DNA of 64,000 bases from Vibrio neptunius (lineage in GTDB: Bacteria > Pseudomonadota > Gammaproteobacteria > Enterobacterales > Vibrionaceae): the NCBI GenBank assembly GCA_019339365.1, contig CP079860.1, positions 1,426,001 through 1,490,000 of the forward strand. The letters run 5' to 3'. A program made the position numbers and the translations under genes. The notes below the pieces were generated by a model, which was not told the DNA's origin, searched no databases, and saw only the letters and a program-made list of their open reading frames with translations. Positions 46,136-55,069 of the stretch are shown here, one piece after another. The number at the start of each line of letters is the position of its first letter. The first letter of the stretch is position 1.

Positions 46136-47074
46136 TTGAAAAAACTGTTATTGGCTCTAATACTCCTGAGCGGATGTTCAATTTTTGTTGGCGTTGGGCA
46201 ACTGAATATCACTGGTTTAATTGCAGGTGATAGGGACAGTTGGCATTTGTTGCTTGCCAGTCGTATCCCTCGACTGGTCGCTGTGCTATTGGCAGGTGCA
46301 GGACTGAGCATTGCTGGCTTGATAATGCAGCAGATCAGCCAGAACAGATTTGCTTCGCCATCCACCTCTGGGACGATTGAATGTGCGATGCTGGGATATG
46401 TACTTAGCTTAGTGGTCTTTGGCAATGGTCAGCAATTGTGGTTGATTTTCACCGTTTCAATGTTGGGTACATTACTGTTTGTACAGTTCATTAACCGCAT
46501 TCAGTTTAAGAATGCAGTGTTTGTCCCGCTTATTGGAATCATTTTTGGTAACGTGGTCGATTCGCTCGCGACATTTGTCGCCTACAAATACGATGCATTG
46601 CAAAACCTATCGAGTTGGACAGTGGCTAACTTTGCCAACCTGCTACAGGGCGATTACGAGCTGCTTTACATTGCGGTGCCAGTGGCCATTTTCAGCTATC
46701 TGTATGCGGCAAGGATTTCGGCGGTGGGGTTAGGGAAAGATTTCGCTGTCAACCTAGGTTTGAACTATCAACAAGTGCTGATTATCGGTATTTTGCTGGT
46801 CTCCGTGATGTCTGCTTCCGTGGTGATGATCGTAGGGATGTTACCTTTCCTTGGGCTGATTGTTCCTAACTTGGTCAGTCGATTTTATGGAGACAACCTG
46901 CGTCGCAACATTCCGCTTACTGCGATTATCGGTGCTCTGATCGTCCTTAGCTGTGACCTAGCAAGTCGATTGATTATCTTCCCCTATGAAATTCCAATTT
47001 CGACCATTATCAGTATTTTGGGCGGTAGTGTGTTTATCTACTTCATCTTAAAGGGACACAAACATGCAGGATAA
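46136..47074 (+). CDS. vctD: Siderophore ABC transporter permease VctD-like
   Basis: A 312-residue FecCD-type permease with nine or ten predicted membrane segments. Characteristic regions: RIPRLVAVLLAGAGLSIAGLIMQ, then GMLPFLGLIVPNLVSRFYGDNLRRNIPLTA (the ATPase-coupling loop). It begins with TTG at 46136, with AAGGG six bases upstream. Its end overlaps the start of vctG by 11 bases. With VctG it forms the heterodimeric membrane channel. Confidence 0.86.
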   Translation: MKKLLLALILLSGCSIFVGVGQLNITGLIAGDRDSWHLLLASRIPRLVAVLLAGAGLSIAGLIMQQISQNRFASPSTSGTIECAMLGYVLSLVVFGNGQQLWLIFTVSMLGTLLFVQFINRIQFKNAVFVPLIGIIFGNVVDSLATFVAYKYDALQNLSSWTVANFANLLQGDYELLYIAVPVAIFSYLYAARISAVGLGKDFAVNLGLNYQQVLIIGILLVSVMSASVVMIVGMLPFLGLIVPNLVSRFYGDNLRRNIPLTAIIGALIVLSCDLASRLIIFPYEIPISTIISILGGSVFIYFILKGHKHAG

Positions 47075-48014
47075 GATGAAGCTGATAGGGCTAGTAGCCA
47101 CTGCATTGCTGTTTTGCTTTTTGTTTATTGGAATCGGGTTAAATGCCGACAACTATCAGTACTTTCTTTCTCGGCGTGTGCCGAAAGTATTGGCAATGAT
47201 TGTTGCTGGTCTCGCGATAGGACAGTCATCGTTGGCTTTTCAGACCATCACGCACAACCGAATTCTCACGCCGAGTATCATGGGTTTCGACTCGCTGTAC
47301 ATGTTTACTCAGGTACTGGTTGTGGTCATATTTGGCGGCTTAAGCAGTATCGCGATGAATGCGTATTTTAATTTCAGTGTGTCTGTTGTGGTTATGCTGG
47401 CTTTTTCCTTGTTGTTGTTCAGTTTCTACTTCAAAGGAGAAACACAGAACTTAATGGTCTTGTTGTTGCTAGGCGTGATATTAGGACAATTGTTTGGCAG
47501 CGTTTCCTCCTTCTTTATTATGTTGATGGATCCGAGTGACTTCGCGTCGGTACAAGCCAACATGTTTGCCAGTTTTAACAACATCAGCGTTGAACTTGTC
47601 TATTTGTGTACGCCACTGCTTTTGTTAATTAGTGCACTGTTGTACCGAATGAACCGTTTGCTGGATGTCTTCTGGTTAGATAAAGACAATGCCACTAGCC
47701 TTGGGGTTGATGTGAAACGAACGACGCTATGCGTTTTGCTATTGTCGGCCGCGCTGATCGCTATTTCGACTGCATTGGTGGGGCCGATTATGTTCTTTGG
47801 TCTTTTGGTGACTAACTTGACTCGTGAATGGTTCAATAGCTATCAACATAGAGTTTTGTTGCTGGGGGTCTCTCTACTTTCAGTTGTCGCTCTACTCAGT
47901 GGTCAGTGGATAGTAGAAAAAGTATTTGGTTTTTCTACGACACTCAGTGTGGTTATCAACTTTGTGGGCGGTATTTACTTCCTCACTATGTTGCTGCGTA
48001 ACCGAATCATATAG
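47064..48014 (+). CDS. vctG: Siderophore ABC transporter permease VctG-like
   Basis: A 316-residue FecCD-type permease and partner of VctD: SRRVPKVLAMIVAGLAIGQSSLAFQTITHNRILTPSIMGFDSLYMF and VGPIMFFGLLVTNLTREWFNSYQHR are the family motifs. It overlaps vctD by 11 bases, implying coupled translation, and ends seven bases before the ATPase start. Confidence 0.86.
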   Translation: MQDKMKLIGLVATALLFCFLFIGIGLNADNYQYFLSRRVPKVLAMIVAGLAIGQSSLAFQTITHNRILTPSIMGFDSLYMFTQVLVVVIFGGLSSIAMNAYFNFSVSVVVMLAFSLLLFSFYFKGETQNLMVLLLLGVILGQLFGSVSSFFIMLMDPSDFASVQANMFASFNNISVELVYLCTPLLLLISALLYRMNRLLDVFWLDKDNATSLGVDVKRTTLCVLLLSAALIAISTALVGPIMFFGLLVTNLTREWFNSYQHRVLLLGVSLLSVVALLSGQWIVEKVFGFSTTLSVVINFVGGIYFLTMLLRNRII

Positions 48015-48021
48015 AGGTTTT

Positions 48022-48777
48022 ATGATTAAATTGCAGAATTTGACCAAGTGGTTTGGTCAATCAAAAGTCGTCTCTGATGCCAGTGCCGATTTTGAAAAGG
48101 GTAAGGTGACGTCAATCATTGGCCCGAATGGTGCAGGCAAAAGCACCTTACTTTCAATGGCTAGCCGACTGATCACTCAAGATGAAGGGCAAGTGTTCAT
48201 CGACTGCAAATCTTTAACAGATTGGGATACCAAAGCGTTGGCGAAAAGGCTGGCGGTGCTGCGCCAAGCCAACAACATTACAATGCGATTTACCGTGAGG
48301 GAAATGGTGTCATTTGGTCGATTTCCATACAGTCAGGGTAAGCTCACGGACGACGATCAACAGGTGATCGAAACATCGATATCTTATCTCGATTTGTTGG
48401 ACATCCAACATAAATATCTTGATGAGCTGAGTGGAGGTCAGCGACAACTGGCTTTTATTGCCATGGTGATGGCTCAAGATACAGATTATGTTTTTCTGGA
48501 TGAACCTCTGAATAACCTCGATATCAAGCACTCATTACAAATTATGCGCAACGTTGGACGCCTCGCACATGAGATGAATAAAGCCGTCGTGGTCGTCATT
48601 CATGATATCAATTTTGCTGCGTGTTATTCGGACAATATTATCGCGCTTAAGAAGGGTAAAGTGGTGGCTCAGGGGACGGTTAATCAAGTGATCCAGTCAG
48701 ACATATTAGAGAAGATCTACGAAACGCCGTTTAACATCATTGAAGTTGATGGTAAAAGGATGTGCACCTATTATTGA
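48022..48777 (+). CDS. vctC: Siderophore ABC transporter ATPase VctC-like
   Basis: A 251-residue ATPase of the FepC/VctC group: Walker A GPNGAGKST, signature LSGGQRQLAFIAMVMAQ, Walker B YVFLDEPLNNLD, switch His in VVVIHDINFA. The start ATG 48022 has AGAGG four bases upstream; a longer frame from 47926 overlaps vctG and is rejected. Last gene of vctPDGC; no outer membrane receptor lies next to it in this window. Confidence 0.9.
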   Translation: MIKLQNLTKWFGQSKVVSDASADFEKGKVTSIIGPNGAGKSTLLSMASRLITQDEGQVFIDCKSLTDWDTKALAKRLAVLRQANNITMRFTVREMVSFGRFPYSQGKLTDDDQQVIETSISYLDLLDIQHKYLDELSGGQRQLAFIAMVMAQDTDYVFLDEPLNNLDIKHSLQIMRNVGRLAHEMNKAVVVVIHDINFAACYSDNIIALKKGKVVAQGTVNQVIQSDILEKIYETPFNIIEVDGKRMCTYY

Positions 48778-48802
48778 AACCAAAGCGCTGTCGACAAAAC
48801 AC

Positions 48803-48964
48803 TTATTCTCTAATAGGGACGTCAAACTGTGAGGGAACCCCTTTTATAGAGCCGTCAGTAGAAATAGAAAGTGGCAAGCCTACAGCCAAGTGATCAAAAC
48901 CATGTGGTTTGAACACGGCTAACTGTTGCTTGGCTTTGGTAGCGGAAAGGATGATAAGTGTGAC
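48803..48964 (-). pseudogene. Possible remnant of a gene 3' end
   Basis: Between vctC and the small gene at 49012, the minus strand is open for 53 codons without any ATG and reads like a real protein tail ([33 protein letters not shown], ending [11 protein letters not shown]). A stop at 48965-48967 precedes it. It probably is the C-terminal relic of a lost gene; family not recognised. Confidence 0.3.
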
Positions 48965-48986
48965 TTAGGTTAGATTGCAAAAGAAA

Positions 48987-49003
48987 GCCCTGCAAAGCAG
49001 GGC
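48987..49003 (-). terminator. Terminator after the 62-residue gene and cti operon
   Basis: On the minus strand GCCCTGC, loop TTT, GCAGGGC is followed by TTTCTTTT. It ends transcription 9 bases after the small gene's stop. Confidence 0.8.
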
Positions 49004-49011
49004 ATTCGTCG

Positions 49012-49200
49012 TTAATACCAATCATCCTCGGGGAATAGTTTTCCCTCTGGTGCGTAGGGGTCATCATCGAAAGGTTGTGCGGCTTTGCCCCGCAAACTCT
49101 CTAATTGATGCTCAAGCATTTGTACCGTGTCGTAATCACCCTCTGAGCAAGCCACATAGATTTGTTGCTCAATAGCGCGAATGTTATCTCTAATATTCAT
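49012..49200 (-). CDS. Small acidic protein, 62 residues, unrecognised
   Basis: A short protein with a helical first half (MNIRDNIRAIEQQIYVACSEGDYDTVQMLEHQLESL) and an acidic, aromatic tail (FDDDPYAPEGKLFPEDDWY). ATG 49200 is used because GGGAGG lies about five bases upstream; the GTG two codons earlier overlaps that site. It lies 39 bases after the cti stop, on the same strand, and ends in a terminator, so it is likely co-transcribed with cti. Function unknown. Confidence 0.6.
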   Translation of the reverse strand: MNIRDNIRAIEQQIYVACSEGDYDTVQMLEHQLESLRGKAAQPFDDDPYAPEGKLFPEDDWY

Positions 49201-49239
49201 GCCCACCTCCCGCGTTTGAAAACGCTCGGTTGAACAGTT

Positions 49240-51598
49240 CTACCTATTCTCAAAACGATTATAGTCAAGTAGCCCAAATTCGACAGGCTGATTTTCTTTG
49301 TACCAAGCGTGCACTTGATCGCTGAAAGGCCAGAATTTGTCTGAGCTTCGGCGGATTGCGAATCTATCCAATAACTTAACGTAATCGTTCTCCGAGCGAA
49401 CATTGTTAATCATGTCGACGAGTTGAGAAATCTCGTTTTCATTTAAGGTCAAATACGCAGCTGGATAACTTCCGATCACTCCTCTCACTAAGGTGAAGTC
49501 ATCATTTTGATAATCACGATTGGCTTCTTCATCAAACAAGCTGGAGACGTTGGTATGCGCATTATTGTGAAGTAGTGTGAACAGCTGACTGTCCCCGGAA
49601 TCAGACTCAATCATTAGCATGATGATCTGAGGGAAGTAGCGTAATCCATGGCCTTTAATGCCATCAATGCTCTGCAACACGGCTTCATTCTCTGGTTTAA
49701 AGCCCGTTTGTTCGAGCGCGTATCGATTGCTCAGAACAGGAGAAAGTTGGGTTCGTAAAATATCGTACAGTTCGTGTTTGGGATCGCTGGTCTGATAAGG
49801 GACCTGAGTCGGTTGGTCAAACGGCTTCACATTGCGTTGCAAGAAGTCGCTCAACTGAGTACTTTGATTTTGGTACCAACTGGACTGTTCGATATGACGG
49901 ACGTTTCTTGGTAAAAGAGCAACGAAGTTGCTTTCTCCTTCGAGTCTTAAAAAATCCATAAACATTCTCGTCATCAACTGATGACCAAAGTTGCCATAGA
50001 CATCAAACCCTGCCACCAGCAAATAGTGTATGCGTTCAATCAAAGCGTAATCCAAGACCCAAGCTGTCTTGGGAGGTGAGCCGACTAATCCCTGAACGAC
50101 CGATGCGCTATCAAAATGGCGGAAAACGGTTAAGGCGGCGTTTGGATTGGTTCCGTTACCTGACCATATGACATCGGTCGTTAAGTGCTTCCCTCCTTTA
50201 AACCAGTGATTAATAAAGTCCGACTTAGCTTCAAGGTATCGGGCTTGTTGGCGGGAATAAGACACCCAGCTTGTGATAGGTAAAGTGTTACTCTCCAACT
50301 CGCCGGGGAGTTTCAAATTGTCTGCTTGCGAGCGATAGAACTCGTTCACTTCGGGAATGTCTGATTTATCAGGATCAAGGAAGAAGACCCAAAAGCGATC
50401 GTTGATAACGTTCAGCGCAAGTTGACCCCGACAAACTGGTCCTTTTATGTAGGCGTTGATGGTGTTTTGTGCGTTGTCCAACATAAATTTGAAGCGAGAT
50501 TTTACTGGTAGATCGATAAATGCAGTCATTGGATTTGCTGCGATTTCAGGCTCATACCCAGGGAGTTCAGCAACATCGTAAGCCGTGTCAACAAACCACT
50601 CTTGCCAATCAACCATCCGCTGACTATTAAGAGCGAAAGGCATATGAGTTTTGTCGACAATCGTCGCTTGCTCAGGAATTAGGCGGTAATAGACGCGGTC
50701 TACTTCTGGGTCATCGTAGGGTCTGCGCGTTACGATTCGTTTAACGGGCTCACCTGGTGGGGTTTGAGAACGAACAAGCGTGAAAAATCGTGGCGCGGTT
50801 TCATTGAGGTCTGAGAAGTACAGATGTGACAGGAATAGGTGCTCGTAAAGGTAACGCGCGGTGAGCTGCGCTTTGCGAGAACTTCTGTTGAAAAATAGCT
50901 CGTACTGGGTAACCAACGCACGTTGCTCTGCAGAGAGAGGAATGGGAGCGCTCATGAGTGCGCCACCTTGGAGCCAGTTGATCAGTGTAGAGTACTCGTT
51001 AGACGATAGGTTAGGCATACCATAGGGCATACCCCAGTTAGGGTGATCCTGAACGTAACTATCGTATTCTTCAACCGTCGGACAAATCTGTTGTCGATCA
51101 ATCGAAAAATCAAACCCTTCAAGCTGAACTTGTTCTGGTTGAGGGTAGGCTTCTTTTTTGCATCAACAACTTAGCCATTAGGCCAGCTTCTATGTTGGCA
51201 GTTGGCGTTTGAACGCGTTCATTGAGCACAGGGTGAAAGCCGATTGAACGCCACTGCTCTGTCGTTTGTGCATCTTCGAAAAGCCGAGTGGGTGTCGCTG
51301 CGGTTAGACGTGTCCCTTCATAAACCCTTTCTTTGCTGGCACCTCGGTCAATACCAGCCACTGAAGACATTTTAAGTTGGCAAGGCGCATCGTAACAGGC
51401 GTGGCAAACCACGCATCGGTTATCGATAATGGGCTTGACGTCGTTTAGGAAAAAATCACTTGATGAAGTGCCGATATCAGCTTGTCTGTCCCTTGCTTGA
51501 GCATCGCCAAACAGTTGGTCGTAGTTGAGGCCTGCATAAGTCGCACAGCCAGCGAAGACAGTCACTAAGGAGAGAATCAAGAAAACGCGTATATTCAT
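49240..51598 (-). pseudogene. cti: Fatty acid cis/trans isomerase (Cti), frameshifted
   Basis: Cti converts cis to trans unsaturated fatty acids in membrane lipids under solvent or heat stress, in the periplasm. Part 1 (51598 to about 51155) has a lipoprotein-like signal with Cys18 in VFAGC and the haem-binding motif CVVCH (residues 62-66). Part 2 (frame to 49240) continues EAYPQPEQVQLEGFDFSIDRQQICPTVEEY ... NWGMPYGMPNLSSNEYSTLINWLQGG and the long C-terminal domain. Removing one T from the T6 run at 51154-51159 joins them to about 786 residues, the usual Cti length. An upstream frame reaching 51712 is not used, since the signal peptide starts at 51598. Probably a sequence error. Confidence 0.87.
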
Positions 51599-51731
51599 TT
51601 GAAAAATAACTGTATTGCCAAGGTTTGATAATTGCAGCAGACGGTGACAGAATTGGCAAATAAAACAATGTTCAAAATGTGAGAAACTGCTTAAAAGTCG
51701 ATACAACACCATGACTTAGCGGCGGTTAATG

Positions 51732-53405
51732 TCAACCCATTGCCTTATAAGTGGCGAAGTTGGAGACATGTTTTACTAATGGTTCGTGTCGGTCATGCCG
51801 CAGTAACATAGCAGACTGAAAAGGGGACATTGAGTTTTTGAACTCGTAAATCCAACGCCACTGATTATCCTGAAGGCGATCGCCTGGACCTTTTACTTCC
51901 ATCCACTCAAACTTTCCATTCTTGAACAGCACCAAATCTGGCAAGCCATTGCGATAACATTTAAGGTCTCGTAGCATGATTCGAAACAGTTGGCACAGCA
52001 AAGACCTCGGCATGTAGGTGGTCGCGTATTCCAGTAACTGGGGAGTGAAGATATTCCAAACAACAAATGGGTTGCTAATGCCCACTTTGTCTCGGTAGAT
52101 TTGCCTAAGGTGTGAAAATCCATCCTTTTCAAGGCGCGCGAATACATTGTCGATAAGAATCTGACGTTTGAGCGCAAAGTCATGATGGTAGAGATCAAGA
52201 GGGCGATATTGATAGCGGTTTAGAAACGCCCCTTCTACTGGACTGAATATGACATCCCAAAAAGCCAACCCAAACAAGCCGTTGAGTAAAATGTTTTCTG
52301 AGTAAAATACCTCATAGCCATTTTGCTCAAAATGCGTTTTTACCATGAGTTCAACTCGCTGTTGCGATAAATCCAATGAGAGGTGATGTTCGGTAAAGAC
52401 GGGCTTTTTCACTCTTTGAATTCGTTCTCCCTTTAAACGCTGCAAACGTTGGTATAGCTTATTGCCCACCTCTAGCTCTGCAATATTATGCGGTGTATCC
52501 AATATGGATGTGACAACGTCACTCATTTCGCCAATCTTGTTTTGCTTATCAAAGATCCTAGCCCGTCTTTCTCGTGAAGGAGGTAATGACGTCTGCTCAA
52601 ACCAGTGAATAGCCAGATCAAACTCGTCTCGACGTTCCAAATCTCGAGCGATGTCGTTGATAAGATGCTGACGTTTACGTTCTATGTAGTGGTGTTGTAT
52701 AGGAACGGCGAGTTGCTCAAGGTGATTAATCAGCGTGTCAACACACTGCCGATCGCCATCTTGGTAGCTTTTTTGTGTTTGCGACAGGGCGAGGAGTTTA
52801 TCCAGTTGATTGCGTGACGAAAAGAATCGCCGCTCATGGCTAAGTGGATAGTGCTCAAATTGATGTAATCCCAGTTCGTCGAGTACGAATTGGCTGAGAT
52901 CTTGGTGAGTATTGGCAAAAAAGAGCGCCAACAACACATCAATCACTTGTGGCGATTCTAGCTTAATAATCAAAAAGCCCAGTGCGCCATATTGAGAGAA
53001 AAAATCAGGGGCTAACGCCTTTATGATTACTTCCTTCTTGGCTTGTTTATTGGTAATAGAAAACAGCTCGATCACTTCTGGCTTTGTCAGTAGGTGAGTA
53101 GCCAATGTAGAGTTCGATATGTCGGGGTTGAGAGCGATAAATTTCGACATCTCAAGTTCATTGAGCGATGCTTGAACATCGTCAATTTCCTCATACTTGA
53201 GTTTGTCGCTTCGAAACCATTCCCCTTTGCGTGAAAGCAGTCTGACCATCAAGCACTGAGCCTGAGTTGATAGGTGGTCGAAGTCTTCCAGCCACTGCAT
53301 CTCTGCGCCAGAGAGTAAATCAGGATACATGTCGAGCGCGTGATGAATCAGCGTTAAAAAGTTACTTAGGTAGTAATTTGAGGGCAATACAATAGGTTCA
53401 GGCAT
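51732..53405 (-). CDS. VRR-NUC domain nuclease, FAN1-like
   Basis: A 557-residue protein with a C-terminal VRR-NUC nuclease domain: CYRNGLPDLVLF, then FEWMEVKGPGDRLQDNQWRWI, giving the PD-(E/D)xK catalytic set (Asp of LPDL, Glu and Lys of EVK, Gln of DNQ). The preceding 420 residues are helical and resemble the SAP/TPR-like regions of bacterial FAN1 homologues (Fanconi-associated nuclease, interstrand crosslink repair). ATG 53405 is preferred; the longer frame starts with GTG inside a terminator hairpin. No strong ribosome site is visible. It lies downstream of the MFS gene on the same strand but behind its terminator. Confidence 0.85.
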   Translation of the reverse strand: MPEPIVLPSNYYLSNFLTLIHHALDMYPDLLSGAEMQWLEDFDHLSTQAQCLMVRLLSRKGEWFRSDKLKYEEIDDVQASLNELEMSKFIALNPDISNSTLATHLLTKPEVIELFSITNKQAKKEVIIKALAPDFFSQYGALGFLIIKLESPQVIDVLLALFFANTHQDLSQFVLDELGLHQFEHYPLSHERRFFSSRNQLDKLLALSQTQKSYQDGDRQCVDTLINHLEQLAVPIQHHYIERKRQHLINDIARDLERRDEFDLAIHWFEQTSLPPSRERRARIFDKQNKIGEMSDVVTSILDTPHNIAELEVGNKLYQRLQRLKGERIQRVKKPVFTEHHLSLDLSQQRVELMVKTHFEQNGYEVFYSENILLNGLFGLAFWDVIFSPVEGAFLNRYQYRPLDLYHHDFALKRQILIDNVFARLEKDGFSHLRQIYRDKVGISNPFVVWNIFTPQLLEYATTYMPRSLLCQLFRIMLRDLKCYRNGLPDLVLFKNGKFEWMEVKGPGDRLQDNQWRWIYEFKNSMSPFQSAMLLRHDRHEPLVKHVSNFATYKAMG

Positions 53406-53418
53406 GATGGATGGCGAC

Positions 53419-53446
53419 AAAAAAGGCTTAACCACAAGGTTAAGCC
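53419..53446 (-). terminator. Terminator after the MFS gene
   Basis: On the minus strand GGCTTAACC, loop TTGT, GGTTAAGCC is followed by TTTTTTG. It lies 22 bases after the MFS stop and directly before the nuclease gene, so the nuclease probably has its own promoter or relies on read-through. Confidence 0.88.
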
Positions 53447-53467
53447 TTTCAGAGAAGTTTGCAATCG

Positions 53468-54700
53468 TTAAGCGTTCTTAAGCTTGGCAACCTTGGCTTC
53501 GGTAATGGGTTTAGTGATAAACGCCAGTACAATACATACCGCCATCATGATGGCTGAAACCGTATAAGCTAAGCCGTAGCCTTCGCCATTGGTCATTGAG
53601 AAACCGACTACAGCGGCACCGATTGCACCACCAATACCCCAAGCGGTGTAAAGGACACCGTAGTTAGTGCCGTAGTTCTTAAGGCCATAGAACTCCGCAG
53701 TAAGCGTTGGGAAAACCGCAAGTAAAGTGCCGTAGCCAACAGCGGCGATAGCAGTACCGATGATTAGGGTCAACTCAGTGTTAAAGGTGGCGAACAGAAC
53801 CATATTGATACCCTGCAACACAAAAGCAAGCAGAAGGGTACGAACGCCACCAATCTTGTCGGCAAGCATACCGGCAGCAACACGACCGCCCGAATTAAAC
53901 ACGGCTAAGATAGAAGCAAGATAGACAGCGTTTGGCAAGTTTGCTTGCACACTCGCAATGGTTGTGATGTTGCCGATGATCATAAGACCAACTGAGGCGG
54001 CAAAAGCATACATAATCCACAGTGAATAAAACTGAGGTGTTTTAAGCATGGATTTCCAGGTCAGATCTTCGGTTTTCTTGACCGCTTTAGGTGCCTGTCC
54101 CGCTTTTAGTCGAGGCTCAGCAGGCGTGTAACCCGTTGGTGGATTGTTAATGGTCGCCGCAAGAGGAACCGCAATCGCCAATACGCCAGCACCAAGAATC
54201 ATAAAACTGGTCTGGATGCCCATGCTCTCGATCAATGCAGAAGTGACAGGTGCAAGATAAATCGCGGCAAGGCCAAAACCCGCTGCAATCAAACCGTTTA
54301 CCATCCCTTTCTTCGAGGAATGGAACCATTTCATTGCTGATGGCGATAGACAAGCGTAGCCGAAACCAATACCTGCACCGGTAATAACGCCAAAGGTCAG
54401 GTTCAGCATGAGTGGCGTAGTGGCAAAGCCAGAAGCAATCATGCCAAGGCCTGTTAGAGTTGTACCGAGAATTAGTATCTTACGTGGCCCCATACGATCC
54501 TGAAGGATACCTGCAACAAGAAGACAAACAGAGAAAGTGATGGTTGCAATTGCGTAAGGGGAAGATGCTTCAGCTGCGCTCCAGCCTGATTCAGTCACAA
54601 GGGCTTTGTTAAACACGCTCCAAGCATACAGGATGCCAAGACAAAGGTTGATACAGAATCCCGCCAGCAGGATACGTGTAGCTTTATCAATCTTGCTCAT
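53468..54700 (-). CDS. MFS transporter of the oxalate/formate antiporter group
   Basis: A 410-residue, 12-helix major facilitator. The N-terminal ILLAGFCINLCLGILYAWSVFNKAL and the loop DRMGPRKILILGTTLTGLG are typical of the OFA family (monocarboxylate carriers such as OxlT relatives); a second loop DKIGGVRTLLL follows in the C-half. The substrate cannot be read from sequence, but small carboxylates are usual. ATG 54700 is chosen; the GTG six codons upstream gives an implausible basic leader. Monocistronic with own terminator. Confidence 0.87.
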   Translation of the reverse strand: MSKIDKATRILLAGFCINLCLGILYAWSVFNKALVTESGWSAAEASSPYAIATITFSVCLLVAGILQDRMGPRKILILGTTLTGLGMIASGFATTPLMLNLTFGVITGAGIGFGYACLSPSAMKWFHSSKKGMVNGLIAAGFGLAAIYLAPVTSALIESMGIQTSFMILGAGVLAIAVPLAATINNPPTGYTPAEPRLKAGQAPKAVKKTEDLTWKSMLKTPQFYSLWIMYAFAASVGLMIIGNITTIASVQANLPNAVYLASILAVFNSGGRVAAGMLADKIGGVRTLLLAFVLQGINMVLFATFNTELTLIIGTAIAAVGYGTLLAVFPTLTAEFYGLKNYGTNYGVLYTAWGIGGAIGAAVVGFSMTNGEGYGLAYTVSAIMMAVCIVLAFITKPITEAKVAKLKNA

Positions 54701-55069
54701 TTTTCTTCTCAATTTCACCTCTGATTAGAGAGGTTAGGTTAACAGTCGATTTCTTCAAATTAAGTTTGCGTTTATCAACGCAAATCGTAATGGGCGCGAA
54801 TTATAACCAATCTATATGTGATTGGAATCTCTTTTTGTGGCTAATTTAAAATTAATTTTATCTGTTAATGTTATGTATTTATTGTTGTTTTTACGTGTCT
54901 TTTTTGTGGTGTTAGGCAACAAGTAATACTTGATGTGAGCGCTTTACAAAGGGAGGAATGCAATGGATTAAACCCATCATTCAAAAGTGAATAAAAAGAG
55001 TTAACTTATATTTAACAATAAAAGTCAAAACGCTATAGTTAGTAGGTTATTTAATCAGGAGTTATTAGG
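54701..55069. other. Intergenic region between divergent MFS and chemoreceptor genes
   Basis: A hairpin TTTGCGTT-TATC-AACGCAAA (54765-54784) lies in the probable leader of the MFS gene and could be an operator or attenuating structure. The remainder is AT-rich without recognised genes. Confidence 0.4.

Noticed and set aside
47926..48021. Longer N-terminus for vctC
   Set aside because: It overlaps the end of vctG in another frame and lacks family similarity; ATG 48022 has AGAGG upstream and starts where ATPases of this group start.
51599..51712. N-terminal extension of cti to 51712
   Set aside because: The lipoprotein-type signal begins at 51598; the upstream residues (Cys and Phe-rich) look like chance translation.
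53406..53435. Longer start (GTG at 53435) for the VRR-NUC gene
   Set aside because: The extra codons lie inside the stem and T-run of the MFS gene's terminator and have no ribosome site.
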